DNA of 41,135 nt from Limoniibacter endophyticus (GTDB lineage Bacteria; Pseudomonadota; Alphaproteobacteria; Rhizobiales; Rhizobiaceae). The notes under the pieces were generated by a model. The model searched no databases. It saw only the letters and a list, made by a program, of their open reading frames with translations, and had not been told where the DNA came from. Of the stretch, positions 1 through 6,888 are shown piece after piece (positions within the stretch are counted from its first letter, which is position 1; the number at the start of each line of letters is the position of its first letter). Position numbers and translations under genes: made by a program. Where the stretch lies: assembly GCF_014652835.1 (NCBI RefSeq), contig NZ_BMZO01000008.1:1-41135 (forward strand), given 5' to 3'.

Positions 1-546
1 TTCGTCTGCGACACGCTGTGCTTCAGCGGCGGCAGCAGCTTCGTCGGCAACGCGCTTTTCTTCAGCGGCGGCGGCAGCTTCGTCTGCGACACGCTGTGCT
101 TCAGCGGCGGCGGCAGCTTCGTCGGCAACGCGCTGTGCTTCAGCGGCGGCAGCAGCTTCGTCAGCAACGCGCTGTGCTTCAGCGGCAGCAGCAGCTTCGT
201 CGGCAACGCGCTGTGCTTCAGCGGCAGCAGCAGCTTCGTCGGCAACACGCTGTGCTTCAGCGGCAGCAGCAGCTTCGTCGGCAACACGCTGTGCTTCAGC
301 GGCGGCAGCAGCTTCGTCGGCAACGCGCTGTGCTTCAGCGGCGGCAGCAGCTTCGTCAGCAACGCGCTGTGCTTCAGCGGCAGCAGCAGCTTCGTCAGCA
401 ACGCGCTGTGCTTCAGCGGCAGCAGCAGCTTCGTCGGCAACACGCTGTGCTTCAGCGGCAGCAGCAGCTTCGTCAGCAACGCGCTTTTCTTCAGCGGCGG
501 CAGCAGCTTCGTCTGCGACGCGCTGTGCTTCAGCGATGCGTGCAGC
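1..546. repeat. 39-bp tandem repeat array, 14 units in window
   Basis: Units of exactly 39 bases begin at 1, 40, 79 and so on to 508. The last unit (508-546) is partly degenerate. All lie in frame in the minus-strand gene and encode its 13-residue units. Differences between units are mostly silent or swap AQ for EK. The array continues beyond the left edge, so its full copy number is unknown. There are no unique spacers, which excludes a CRISPR array. Confidence 0.95.
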
Positions 547-921
547 TTCTGCTGCTGCTTCGTCTTGCTCGCCGTCCTTACCGTCCTGGCGTGTCTCGAC
601 CGCTGCTACTACTTTCTGATCGGCTTCGCTTGTGTTGATGGCGCTTAGGCCTAGTTCGGAAATTGCTTGGTTCAATCGTTCAATCGAATGGTTGATCTTC
701 TGGATCGAAACCATCAACTGTACCATAACCGCCGTCATGTCGATAATCGCGTCGAGAAGCGCTTCAACATGGGGACTGTCTTCGTCGTCGTCTTTGGCGC
801 CTTTGATCTGCTGTTCGAGTGCGGCAAATGTGTCATCGGAGCGGGCCATCTCGGCCTTGGCGTTCTCGCGCACCTGACGCAATTCCTGAACCGCGTGCAG
901 CAGTTCGGTTTTCTTCGTCAT
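1..921 (-). CDS. Ala-rich 13-residue tandem repeat protein, partial (3' end outside window)
   Basis: An open frame of 307 codons starts at an ATG at 921 and is still open at base 1. A Shine-Dalgarno-like AAGGGA lies about 9 bases upstream of the ATG, and no stop occurs in this frame. Residues 1-100 are charged and helical (start MTKKTELLHAVQELRQ). They are followed by an acidic, Gln-rich linker and then at least 14 copies of a 13-residue unit of the form AEAQRVADEAAAA, with AEEKRVADEAAAA variants. Such a sequence should form one long alpha-helix, possibly a coiled coil. There is no signal peptide, so a cytoplasmic location is likely. I do not recognise the family; TolA-like or other helical spacer proteins look similar only in composition. 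The opposite strand is also open here, but it codes for an implausible Arg/Gln/Leu repeat. The start codon, RBS and residue choice favour the minus strand. Confidence 0.75.
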   Translation of the reverse strand, partial: MTKKTELLHAVQELRQVRENAKAEMARSDDTFAALEQQIKGAKDDDEDSPHVEALLDAIIDMTAVMVQLMVSIQKINHSIERLNQAISELGLSAINTSEADQKVVAAVETRQDGKDGEQDEAAAEAARIAEAQRVADEAAAAAEEKRVADEAAAAAEAQRVADEAAAAAEAQRVADEAAAAAEAQRVADEAAAAAEAQRVADEAAAAAEAQRVADEAAAAAEAQRVADEAAAAAEAQRVADEAAAAAEAQRVADEAAAAAEAQRVADEAAAAAEAQRVADEAAAAAEEKRVADEAAAAAEAQRVADE

Positions 922-1127
922 AGAAAAATTCCCTTGGGTAAAAATATTAATTAAAACATGCGTTTGACGGGGCCGGAATTGCTTCCCGAAATATGGCCGA
1001 ATTGTGATAATTTAATCTCAAATGTCGCATGCGTGGATATACGCACGGTCAGGTCGCACGAACTGAGAAAGTCATGCCGCGGCGCTCGAGTGACCTGCGA
1101 TCCTTGACGTGACCAGTCTTTTCGGCC

Positions 1128-1592
1128 ATGGCTTTGCGCATGACGATCGACGCGCCCTTCTGGAAGACAAAGAGCCTTGCCGAGATGAATCGGCAGGAGT
1201 GGGAAGCCCTGTGCGACGGTTGTGGAAAATGTTGCCTGGCAAAGCTCGAGGACGAAGATACGGGTGAGATTTATTGGACGAGCGTAGCTTGTCGTCTGTT
1301 CGATGAGAGCGAGTGTCGTTGCTCCGATTACGCGAACCGGCAGAAAAAAGTAGATGATTGCGTCAAGTTGACGCCCGAGAATGTGCCTTCAATTGTCTGG
1401 CTGCCCGAAACGTGCGCCTACCGGCTGGTAAACGAGGGCAGGGATCTCCATGATTGGCACCCGCTGATCTCGGGTCGTCGCGAGAGCGTGCATGAGGCAG
1501 GTGTTTCGGTGCGCGGTATGGTCACGGCCCATGAGCACGATCTCGATGATACTGACGAGTATCTCGAACATATGCTTGAAGAAGCGCCGTAG
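1128..1592 (+). CDS. YcgN/UPF0260 family cysteine cluster protein
   Basis: This 154-residue protein carries the YcgN (COG2983, UPF0260) pattern. A CDGCGKCC cluster (Cys29, Cys32, Cys35, Cys36) is followed by further conserved cysteines in [14 protein letters not shown], a DC pair, and the WLPETCAYR segment. The cysteines suggest metal or Fe-S binding, but the family's function is unknown. The start is uncertain between the ATG at 1128 and the ATG at 1140 (MTIDAPFW), since neither has a strong RBS. The N-terminus [13 protein letters not shown] fits the usual family start. The small membrane protein gene follows 30 bases downstream and may be co-transcribed. Confidence 0.88.
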   Translation: MALRMTIDAPFWKTKSLAEMNRQEWEALCDGCGKCCLAKLEDEDTGEIYWTSVACRLFDESECRCSDYANRQKKVDDCVKLTPENVPSIVWLPETCAYRLVNEGRDLHDWHPLISGRRESVHEAGVSVRGMVTAHEHDLDDTDEYLEHMLEEAP

Positions 1593-1622
1593 CTTTCGCT
1601 GCATCATAATGAGGAAAAAGCG

Positions 1623-1841
1623 ATGAAAGCTCTGTTTGCTCTGGCTGCAATTCTTTTTGCGGCGGGTATCTTCGTTTTCGTAAAGTTCCTTTTCGAGCCC
1701 GCAGCTCGCACTGTCGAGGGCGATCTTGTGGAGCCGAGTACGCTCCTTCCACTCTCGTTCTTTTTGTGCTCCTCCGCCGTCATTGCCCTGACTTTCGGCC
1801 TCGTGTTCAAGATAAAGCAACGCGCCGATAGAGAAATTTGA
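1623..1841 (+). CDS. small two-helix membrane protein, function unknown
   Basis: This is a 72-residue protein with a GAGG ribosome-binding site 8 bases before the ATG. Two hydrophobic segments, about residues 2-26 and 42-63, flank a short polar loop, and the tail KIKQRADREI is basic. It is probably an inner-membrane protein with both ends on the cytoplasmic side. I do not recognise a family. The RBS and clean membrane topology support a real gene, and the 30-base gap suggests co-transcription with the upstream ycgN-like gene. Confidence 0.65.
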   Translation: MKALFALAAILFAAGIFVFVKFLFEPAARTVEGDLVEPSTLLPLSFFLCSSAVIALTFGLVFKIKQRADREI

Positions 1842-1992
1842 ACAGCGCACCCTCTGGCTTTTTCCGCCGATGACGCGTTCTGTGCTCCCTGAACCGGGAA
1901 TGAACGCGTAGTTCCAGAAACGTTCAGTTATCCGGTGGCAATGTCTTCGCATCGGCTGAGGGCGTGGGCCCGGCCATTCAAGGAGAAGCAAC

Positions 1993-2352
1993 ATGAACGG
2001 TTTCCTCAAGACAACGTTTCTTTCGGCGATGATTGGTCTCGGCGCATTCTCAGCCATGCCGTCCGCAGCCTTGGCGCAGAACTTCGGGGTTGCGGCTGAG
2101 GCTGGTTCCATCCAGCTTGCCCAGCATTGGGACCGTCGCGATCGTGATCGTGATCATCGTCCTCGCCCCGGTTATCGTGGCCGTTGCACACCGGGTGAAG
2201 CAGTCGCCAAGGCACGTGCCATGGGGCTACGCGCAGTTCGCGTCGTGGATATAAATCGTCGCACCGTCACCGTTCGCGGTATAGGCCGTCGTGGGCCGGA
2301 TCTCGTGACCTTCCGATCAGATACGCCGAATTGCCGGATCGCTCGCCGATAA
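1993..2352 (+). CDS. small secreted basic protein of unknown function
   Basis: This 119-residue protein has a strong AAGGAG ribosome-binding site 5 bases before the ATG. It begins with a clear Sec signal peptide, with cleavage likely after residue 29 (AALA-Q). The mature part has a low-complexity Arg/Asp/His stretch (DRRDRDRDHRPRPGYRG). A basic C-terminal domain with two cysteines (Cys66 and Cys114, TPNCRIARR) could form a disulfide. Proteins of this design (signal peptide, RD-rich stretch, small basic domain) are common in Brucella-like genomes and mostly uncharacterised. The gene ends just before a hairpin terminator shared with the convergent DUF1275 gene. Confidence 0.8.
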   Translation: MNGFLKTTFLSAMIGLGAFSAMPSAALAQNFGVAAEAGSIQLAQHWDRRDRDRDHRPRPGYRGRCTPGEAVAKARAMGLRAVRVVDINRRTVTVRGIGRRGPDLVTFRSDTPNCRIARR

Positions 2353-2362
2353 ATGATTTTCT

Positions 2363-2385
2363 GACGCGCCCCTTGCGGGCGCGTC
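2363..2385. terminator. bidirectional hairpin terminator
   Basis: A perfect 9-bp GC-rich stem (GACGCGCCC / GGGCGCGTC) with a 5-base loop sits between the convergent genes ending at 2352 and 2386. AT-rich stretches lie on both sides, so it can serve both strands. Confidence 0.75.
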
Positions 2386-3093
2386 TTACAGTTTCCGCGT
2401 CTGGAGCCTGGCTCGGCGCAGCGTGACGAGTGCAAGGAATAGAAGTGCTGTGGCAATCATGGCGAACAGGATGTTGCCGATAAGGATATGGCCGCCGGCT
2501 CCCAATATTCCGCCTGTCACGAACGCGACGAATGTACTGCTATGCAGGATAACCCGATTGGCCGTTTCTTGATTATTTCGCGGAGAGGTCAACAGCCTGG
2601 CGGCGTTTAGTCCTAGATCCGTGGCCATGCCCGATACATGCGTTGTACGGACTCTGGCATCCGTCAACCGGGTCGTGGTTGCATTTTGAAGTCCCATGAC
2701 GAAACTCAGTCCCAACACAAGAACGATATCCGCTTCGTTTCGAGCCAGGTAGATGTCATGCATCGACAGGGCCGCCAAGATCAGTGCTTCAAGCAGTATG
2801 CAATATGTGTAGATGGTCGCGATCCGGCGCTTCCGGCCGATCTCGATCATCATTCCGGCCAAAAATGCCCCCAGAATGAACGCCGCAATCAAAGCAGCGA
2901 AAGCATTCATGAGCTCCAACTTACCCAGGGCCACATAATCGGCGAAAGAGGATGCATTACCTGTCATGTTGGCAGAGAAAAAGCCGGCTGCCTGAAAACC
3001 AGCCGCGTTGATGGCGCCCGCTATACCGGCGAAGACAGCAGCAAGCGCCACATCTACCCTACGGGTCCTGTTTTCACCTTCGAGGATCAGCAT
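2386..3093 (-). CDS. DUF1275 (YoaK-type) membrane protein
   Basis: This 235-residue integral membrane protein has about six hydrophobic helices and the DUF1275/YoaK (COG3619) signature. That signature includes NAAGFQAAGFFSANMTGN near residues 28-46 and the later GLQNATTTRLTDARVRTTHVSG segment, which is typical of the family. The function of YoaK-like proteins is not established. No clear Shine-Dalgarno precedes the ATG at 3093, so the exact start is uncertain. The gene is a single unit, ending at the shared hairpin downstream. Confidence 0.88.
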   Translation of the reverse strand: MLILEGENRTRRVDVALAAVFAGIAGAINAAGFQAAGFFSANMTGNASSFADYVALGKLELMNAFAALIAAFILGAFLAGMMIEIGRKRRIATIYTYCILLEALILAALSMHDIYLARNEADIVLVLGLSFVMGLQNATTTRLTDARVRTTHVSGMATDLGLNAARLLTSPRNNQETANRVILHSSTFVAFVTGGILGAGGHILIGNILFAMIATALLFLALVTLRRARLQTRKL

Positions 3094-3341
3094 GAGGGGG
3101 AAGCGACCTGTCTTGCCGGATTGATGGGCGGGTTGATCTCCACGTAATCACTCCAATCGCCGGACCCCATTGTCTGCTTCCTCGAATTCGTTCGCCCTTT
3201 GAAGACTATCAGGCAGAGTTAGAAAGTCACGCCTTGACGTGATATATGGCCTGCGGTTTGTTCTACGGAGGTTTTGCCCGTCATCCCGGCCGGAGGTGGC
3301 GGGCAAGTTCGAATTATCATGCGAATTTTACGATAGGGAGC

Positions 3342-4538
3342 ATGGGAGTGGAGCCTGCGATAGTTAGAGTGACTATCTCCCTTATCGTGCCCGCGACAAT
3401 AATGGTTTATGGGGCGGCTTTTTTCGTCGCCTGGTATTTTGACAGAAAGCAGGGCTACCTGCGGCTGATGGGGCTAGCGTGTCTGGTTTTCGCGGCAGGT
3501 GCCTGCGCGCAGATTCTGAGTATTCCCAGAGATATAGGGCTGAATGCCCTGTTTTCCTGCGCCTTCTATACGGCAGCCACGTTGCTTGTGGCCGAATCCA
3601 TGATGCGAAGATACAAGCAATCATACCCGATGCTTTATCATGTCGTCGTCGGCTGTGCGATCATGCTGTCGATTGCCTATTTCTTTTATATTGAACGAAG
3701 CCTAACGACGCGCGTCTATATCCAGAATTTCGGCTATGGCCTGATCCTCCTGATTACGGCGTTTCGATTATTTCCCTATCGAAAACGGTCTTGGCCGGAT
3801 GCTGCCCTGTTCTGGGTCCTTTTCTTATTTGCTGCGAGTTTTTTCCCTCGAACCATCCTTACTTTCGGCGGGGATGCTCCAGTTGGGGCTGCGGCGTTTG
3901 GCAACAGTGTCTTCTGGCAATTCCTGCAATTATGGATGGCGATATCGGGTTCGGTTCTGGCTGTAACGGTGCTGGTAATCGCCATGTACGATGTCATGAA
4001 GGAACTGCGGGTAAGCAGCGATATCGACGGCCTGACCAACATACTCAATCGCAAGGCCTTCGAGACAAGGGCGGAGCGAATGCTGAGCGACAAACTGCTC
4101 CAGCCCATATCACTGATCATCGTCGACATTGATCATTTCAAGAAAGTGAATGACACGTACGGACACAGGGGAGGCGATGCAGCGCTCAGAGAGGTGGCGG
4201 CTGTGCTCAGACATCATTCCCGCAAGGATGATCTGGTCGGTCGTCTGGGAGGGGAGGAATTTGCAGTGCTTGCGCCACGGTGTTCTCTTCACGAGGCATT
4301 CGAGCAGGCGGAGCGTCTGCGTCAGGCCATCGCTGCAAAAAGTCTTCCAGAAATTTCGCCCCGTTTACAGGTAACCGCCAGTTTCGGCATAGCGACGTTG
4401 AGGCCGGGCGAAACCTGGCTCGATATTTACGACGAGGCGGATCAGCGCCTGTACGAAGCCAAGAGGGGCGGGAGAAACCGCGTAATCGCGTCACCGGAAG
4501 ATGATGGCGTTGAACATGTCACGGGTGTTCAGGCCTAG
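3342..4538 (+). CDS. membrane-anchored diguanylate cyclase (GGDEF)
   Basis: The protein combines an N-terminal membrane region of about six to seven helices (roughly residues 1-210) with a C-terminal GGDEF domain. The active-site loop is GGEEF near residue 303. The product inhibition site RxxD is present (RKDD, five residues before GGEEF), and DIDHFKKVNDTYGH is intact. It should therefore make cyclic di-GMP and be feedback inhibited. The frame is open upstream to an ATG at 3246, but that extension is soluble and odd. The ATG at 3342, or the GTG at 3348 placed 7 bases after GGGAG, fits better. No EAL domain is present. The membrane part is probably the sensor, with unknown signal. Confidence 0.88.
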   Translation: MGVEPAIVRVTISLIVPATIMVYGAAFFVAWYFDRKQGYLRLMGLACLVFAAGACAQILSIPRDIGLNALFSCAFYTAATLLVAESMMRRYKQSYPMLYHVVVGCAIMLSIAYFFYIERSLTTRVYIQNFGYGLILLITAFRLFPYRKRSWPDAALFWVLFLFAASFFPRTILTFGGDAPVGAAAFGNSVFWQFLQLWMAISGSVLAVTVLVIAMYDVMKELRVSSDIDGLTNILNRKAFETRAERMLSDKLLQPISLIIVDIDHFKKVNDTYGHRGGDAALREVAAVLRHHSRKDDLVGRLGGEEFAVLAPRCSLHEAFEQAERLRQAIAAKSLPEISPRLQVTASFGIATLRPGETWLDIYDEADQRLYEAKRGGRNRVIASPEDDGVEHVTGVQA

Positions 4539-4594
4539 AATATTGTTGCAGTCGAACGCAGGCTTTCAATGCGGCGCCAGTTATACGATGCGCC

Positions 4595-5218
4595 TCAGCA
4601 GTTCTGCCACCGGGTTTTAATGTTTTCCTGCCAGCCACATTTGTGCAGCAGTGGTGTGTCGTCGGTGAAACTGGGTAAACCGATGCAAAGGTAGAAACTG
4701 AAACGCCAGCTTGGCGGAACACAAAACAGCTTCTGCATGGCCTCCGGATCGAGGATCGAAACCATCCCGGTGCCAAGGCCAAAGGCTCTGGCGGCAAGGC
4801 AGAGGTTCTGCACGGCCATGGCCGTGCTTTGTTCCAGGGTCGAGGTCATTGATTGGCGGCCGAGACCATGCCCGGCATCGGGCTCACTTTCGGTAAAGAT
4901 GGCGAGTTGCAGCGGCGCGACCCTGATACCCTCCAGTTTCAATTTTCGATATTCATTCGCGCGCTCGGTCTCGTAGATTGCTTGTGCTTTGCTATTGGCT
5001 TTCTCGAAAATTTGGCGGACCTGCTCTCGCTTTTCGGGACTTGCGACATTGAAGACCCGCCACGGGCGGGCATTACCCACGGAAGGCGCGTAGTCCATGG
5101 CCTTTTTGAGCGCGACCATGATCTCGTCTGTGACAGGCTCATGCTGGAAATGGCGGACATCGCGTCGCCACTTCATAAGATCGAAGAAGATGTCGCGTTG
5201 TTCGGCTGAGAATTGCAT
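4595..5218 (-). CDS. bluB: 5,6-dimethylbenzimidazole synthase BluB
   Basis: This is a nitroreductase-fold flavoprotein of the BluB type, 207 residues from the chosen start. BluB breaks down reduced FMN with oxygen to give 5,6-dimethylbenzimidazole, the lower ligand of vitamin B12. Supporting motifs are WRRDVRHF near residue 20, APSVGNARPWRV, and GLGTGMVSILDP, all distinctive for BluB rather than general nitroreductases. The frame is open upstream to 5332, but a terminator hairpin at 5297-5318 sits inside that extension. The ATG at 5218 is therefore preferred, although its RBS is weak. Its neighbours are not other cobalamin genes; the B12 receptor gene lies about 17 kb away. Confidence 0.87.
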   Translation of the reverse strand: MQFSAEQRDIFFDLMKWRRDVRHFQHEPVTDEIMVALKKAMDYAPSVGNARPWRVFNVASPEKREQVRQIFEKANSKAQAIYETERANEYRKLKLEGIRVAPLQLAIFTESEPDAGHGLGRQSMTSTLEQSTAMAVQNLCLAARAFGLGTGMVSILDPEAMQKLFCVPPSWRFSFYLCIGLPSFTDDTPLLHKCGWQENIKTRWQNC

Positions 5219-5291
5219 AATTACAAGGTTCGCAAATTGATTTGAGCGCGCGCCATTCCTGTTGCCATCCTGATGATTGCGAAGGAAGCCC

Positions 5292-5318
5292 AAAAATTCG
5301 ATCCCGCACGGGATCGAA
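5292..5318 (-). terminator. intrinsic terminator downstream of tRNA
   Basis: A perfect inverted repeat with 10-base arms (5297-5306 and 5309-5318, TTCGATCCCG/CGGGATCGAA) is followed on the minus strand by a run of five T (5292-5296). It lies about 95 bases after the 3' end of the tRNA and before bluB, so it probably ends the tRNA transcript. Confidence 0.75.
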
Positions 5319-5413
5319 CCCTGGAACGGCAAAGGAAAAGATTAAGCTCACGCCCGGTTTTCAGGCAGGATAAAGCCATAAACATTTAATGATATCAATG
5401 GTAATGTCGGTAC

Positions 5414-5490
5414 TGGTGGGCCCGGAGGGACTCGAACCCCCAACCAAGCGGTTATGAGCCGCCGGCTCTAACCAATTGAGCTACAGGCCC
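5414..5490 (-). tRNA. tRNA with CAU anticodon, probably tRNA-Ile2 (lysidine) rather than tRNA-Met
   Basis: A 77-base cloverleaf on the minus strand includes an encoded CCA end (5414-5416). The acceptor stem GGGCCTG pairs with CGGGCCC. The D arm TAGCTCAATTGGTTAGAGC and T arm with GGTTCGAGTCCC are canonical. The anticodon loop CTCATAA gives anticodon CAU. The anticodon-arm neighbourhood (GGCGGCTCATAACCGCTTGGT) resembles E. coli ileX more than the elongator Met tRNA, and C4-G69 and C5-G68 are present, which TilS uses to recognise tRNA-Ile2. Automatic annotation would call it tRNA-Met. Confidence 0.93.
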
Positions 5491-5605
5491 GACGGAAATC
5501 CGCATAGGGGTTTTTTGTCGACTGCACAAGAGCGAATGCCTAAATACCCCCTTATTCACATGGGAGAAACTGCTCCCATTATCCTGAGTTTATGGAGCTT
5601 ATTGC

Positions 5606-6322
5606 ATGAAAGCCTATCTCCTCCCTCTCGTTCTTTGCAGCGCCCTTGTCGCGGTACCGTCCTTTGCGCAACCCGCAGCACCTAAAGAGCCTGCGAAGCT
5701 CATTGTCTCGGGGGAGGGGGAAGCCTCTATCGCTCCCGATATGGCGATCGTGAACCTGGCGGTGATGCGCGAAGCCAAGACCGCGCGCGATGCGCTGAGC
5801 GCGAATAATGATGCGATGGCCGCTGTCATTGCCTCGTTGAAGGGGCTGGGAATCGAGGAGCGCGACTTACAAACCTCCGGCATCAACATCAATCCGCGCT
5901 ATCAGAATATCGAGAAGGACGGCAATACCAATACCGAACTTGTTGCCTATCAGGTCACCAACACTCTTGCCGTCCGTATTCGCGACATTGCGAAGGCTGG
6001 TGAGGTGCTGGACAAATCGGTGACCCTTGGTGTCAACCAGGGCGGCAATATTTCCTTCACGAACGACAATCCCGATGCCATCATCGAGGCGGCGCGCAAG
6101 GATGCTGTCGCGCGGGCTCGTGCAAAAGCGGAAACGCTGGCGGCAGCAGCGGGCGTCAAGCTGGGGCCGGTTCTCGAAATCTCCGAGAATAGTTATCGTC
6201 CGATGCCCATGGAACGCGGCATGAAAGTCAGCATGATGGCAGCTGCCGATTCCGTGCCTGTCCAGGCAGGTGAGAACACCTATCAGGTCCAGGTGAATAT
6301 CACCTATGGCATTTCGCAGTAA
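5606..6322 (+). CDS. periplasmic SIMPL (DUF541) protein, BP26/Omp28-like
   Basis: This 238-residue protein has a signal peptide cleaved after about residue 21 (PSFA-Q) and one SIMPL/DUF541 domain. Several stretches match what I know of Brucella BP26 (Omp28, a periplasmic immunogen that forms large oligomers). These include VSGEGEASIAPDMAIVNL, REAKTARDALSANNDAM, DLQTSGININP and LDKSVTLGVNQGG. It is clearly divergent from BP26, so it may be a paralogue or the ortholog in another genus. The cellular role of the family is unresolved; an envelope stress role is often suggested. The RBS GGAG precedes the ATG by about 10 bases. The gene stands alone, after the divergent tRNA. Confidence 0.88.
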   Translation: MKAYLLPLVLCSALVAVPSFAQPAAPKEPAKLIVSGEGEASIAPDMAIVNLAVMREAKTARDALSANNDAMAAVIASLKGLGIEERDLQTSGININPRYQNIEKDGNTNTELVAYQVTNTLAVRIRDIAKAGEVLDKSVTLGVNQGGNISFTNDNPDAIIEAARKDAVARARAKAETLAAAAGVKLGPVLEISENSYRPMPMERGMKVSMMAAADSVPVQAGENTYQVQVNITYGISQ

Positions 6323-6325
6323 AAA

Positions 6326-6354
6326 GGGTGCCGTGGCGGCGTCACGGCGTGCCC
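6326..6354 (+). terminator. possible weak terminator after BP26-like gene
   Basis: An imperfect GC-rich hairpin (GCCGTG/CACGGC core with GGG/CCC ends) lies just after the stop codon. There is no T run, so support is weak. Confidence 0.35.
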
Positions 6355-6368
6355 ATCGCGAGTTAAGG

Positions 6369-6393
6369 TTGCATGAAAATATATAGCATGTAA
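6369..6393. promoter_or_regulatory. candidate MarR autoregulatory operator
   Basis: A near-perfect inverted repeat TTGCATG / CATGTAA with an 11-base AT-rich spacer sits 10 bases before the start of the marR-like gene, over its likely promoter. MarR proteins usually repress themselves from such sites. The assignment is inferred from position and symmetry. Confidence 0.45.
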
Positions 6394-6402
6394 TCTGTTT
6401 GG

Positions 6403-6861
6403 ATGAATGATCCTAAAGACATTGCCGATATACGTATCGGCTTCGGACAAAGTTTTGTCAGTATCGCGCGCCTTTGGAGGCGCGCGGCAGACCTTTCTTT
6501 GGAAAAGCTCGGGCTTTCGCACGCGACGGCTACGCCGCTGCGCATGTTAAGACGAATGGGGGGCGAGGCTCGTCAGGGAGCGATTGCCGAGGCGTCGGGA
6601 ATCGAGGGGCCGGGGCTGGTCCGCATCGTCGATCTCCTTGTCGCCGAGGGATACGTCACTCGGCGGGAAGATGCTTCCGACAGACGCGCAAAAATCCTGG
6701 TCTTGACCGCGCGCGGACAGACCAAGGCAGATAAAATCGAGAAAGAACTTACTGCATTGCGAAACCTCATCCTGGCCGATGTCAGCGAAGAGGAACTACG
6801 CTCCACCACAACCACGATTGCCCGGATCGAAAAGCGCATCCGGACCTTATACGATCTCTAG
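6403..6861 (+). CDS. MarR family transcriptional regulator
   Basis: This is a 152-residue winged helix-turn-helix protein of the MarR/SlyA type. The core QGAIAEASGIEGPGLVRIVDLLVAEGYVTRREDASDRRAKILVLTARG holds the recognition helix and the wing with the conserved DxRxK-like element (DRRAKI). It should act as a dimer that binds a short palindrome and senses a small aromatic or oxidising signal. No transporter or efflux gene sits next to it, so its target is unknown. A candidate operator overlaps its promoter. The RBS is weak, and the ATG at 6403 is the first in frame. Confidence 0.87.
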   Translation: MNDPKDIADIRIGFGQSFVSIARLWRRAADLSLEKLGLSHATATPLRMLRRMGGEARQGAIAEASGIEGPGLVRIVDLLVAEGYVTRREDASDRRAKILVLTARGQTKADKIEKELTALRNLILADVSEEELRSTTTTIARIEKRIRTLYDL

Positions 6862-6888
6862 CCCAGGCGATTGTTCACTTATGCAAAG

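Noticed and set aside
1-546. CRISPR array
   Set aside because: The 39-bp units are directly tandem with no spacers, and they lie in frame in a coding region.
18-638. Long plus-strand open frame with an Arg/Gln/Leu repeat
   Set aside because: It is the antisense reading of the 39-bp array. The minus-strand frame has a proper start, RBS and a plausible Ala/Glu helix.
5297-5318. tRNA-derived attachment site next to the tRNA gene
   Set aside because: The sequence resembles a T arm, but it is a perfect palindrome followed by T5 on the tRNA strand. No integrase or second copy is present, so a terminator is the simpler reading.
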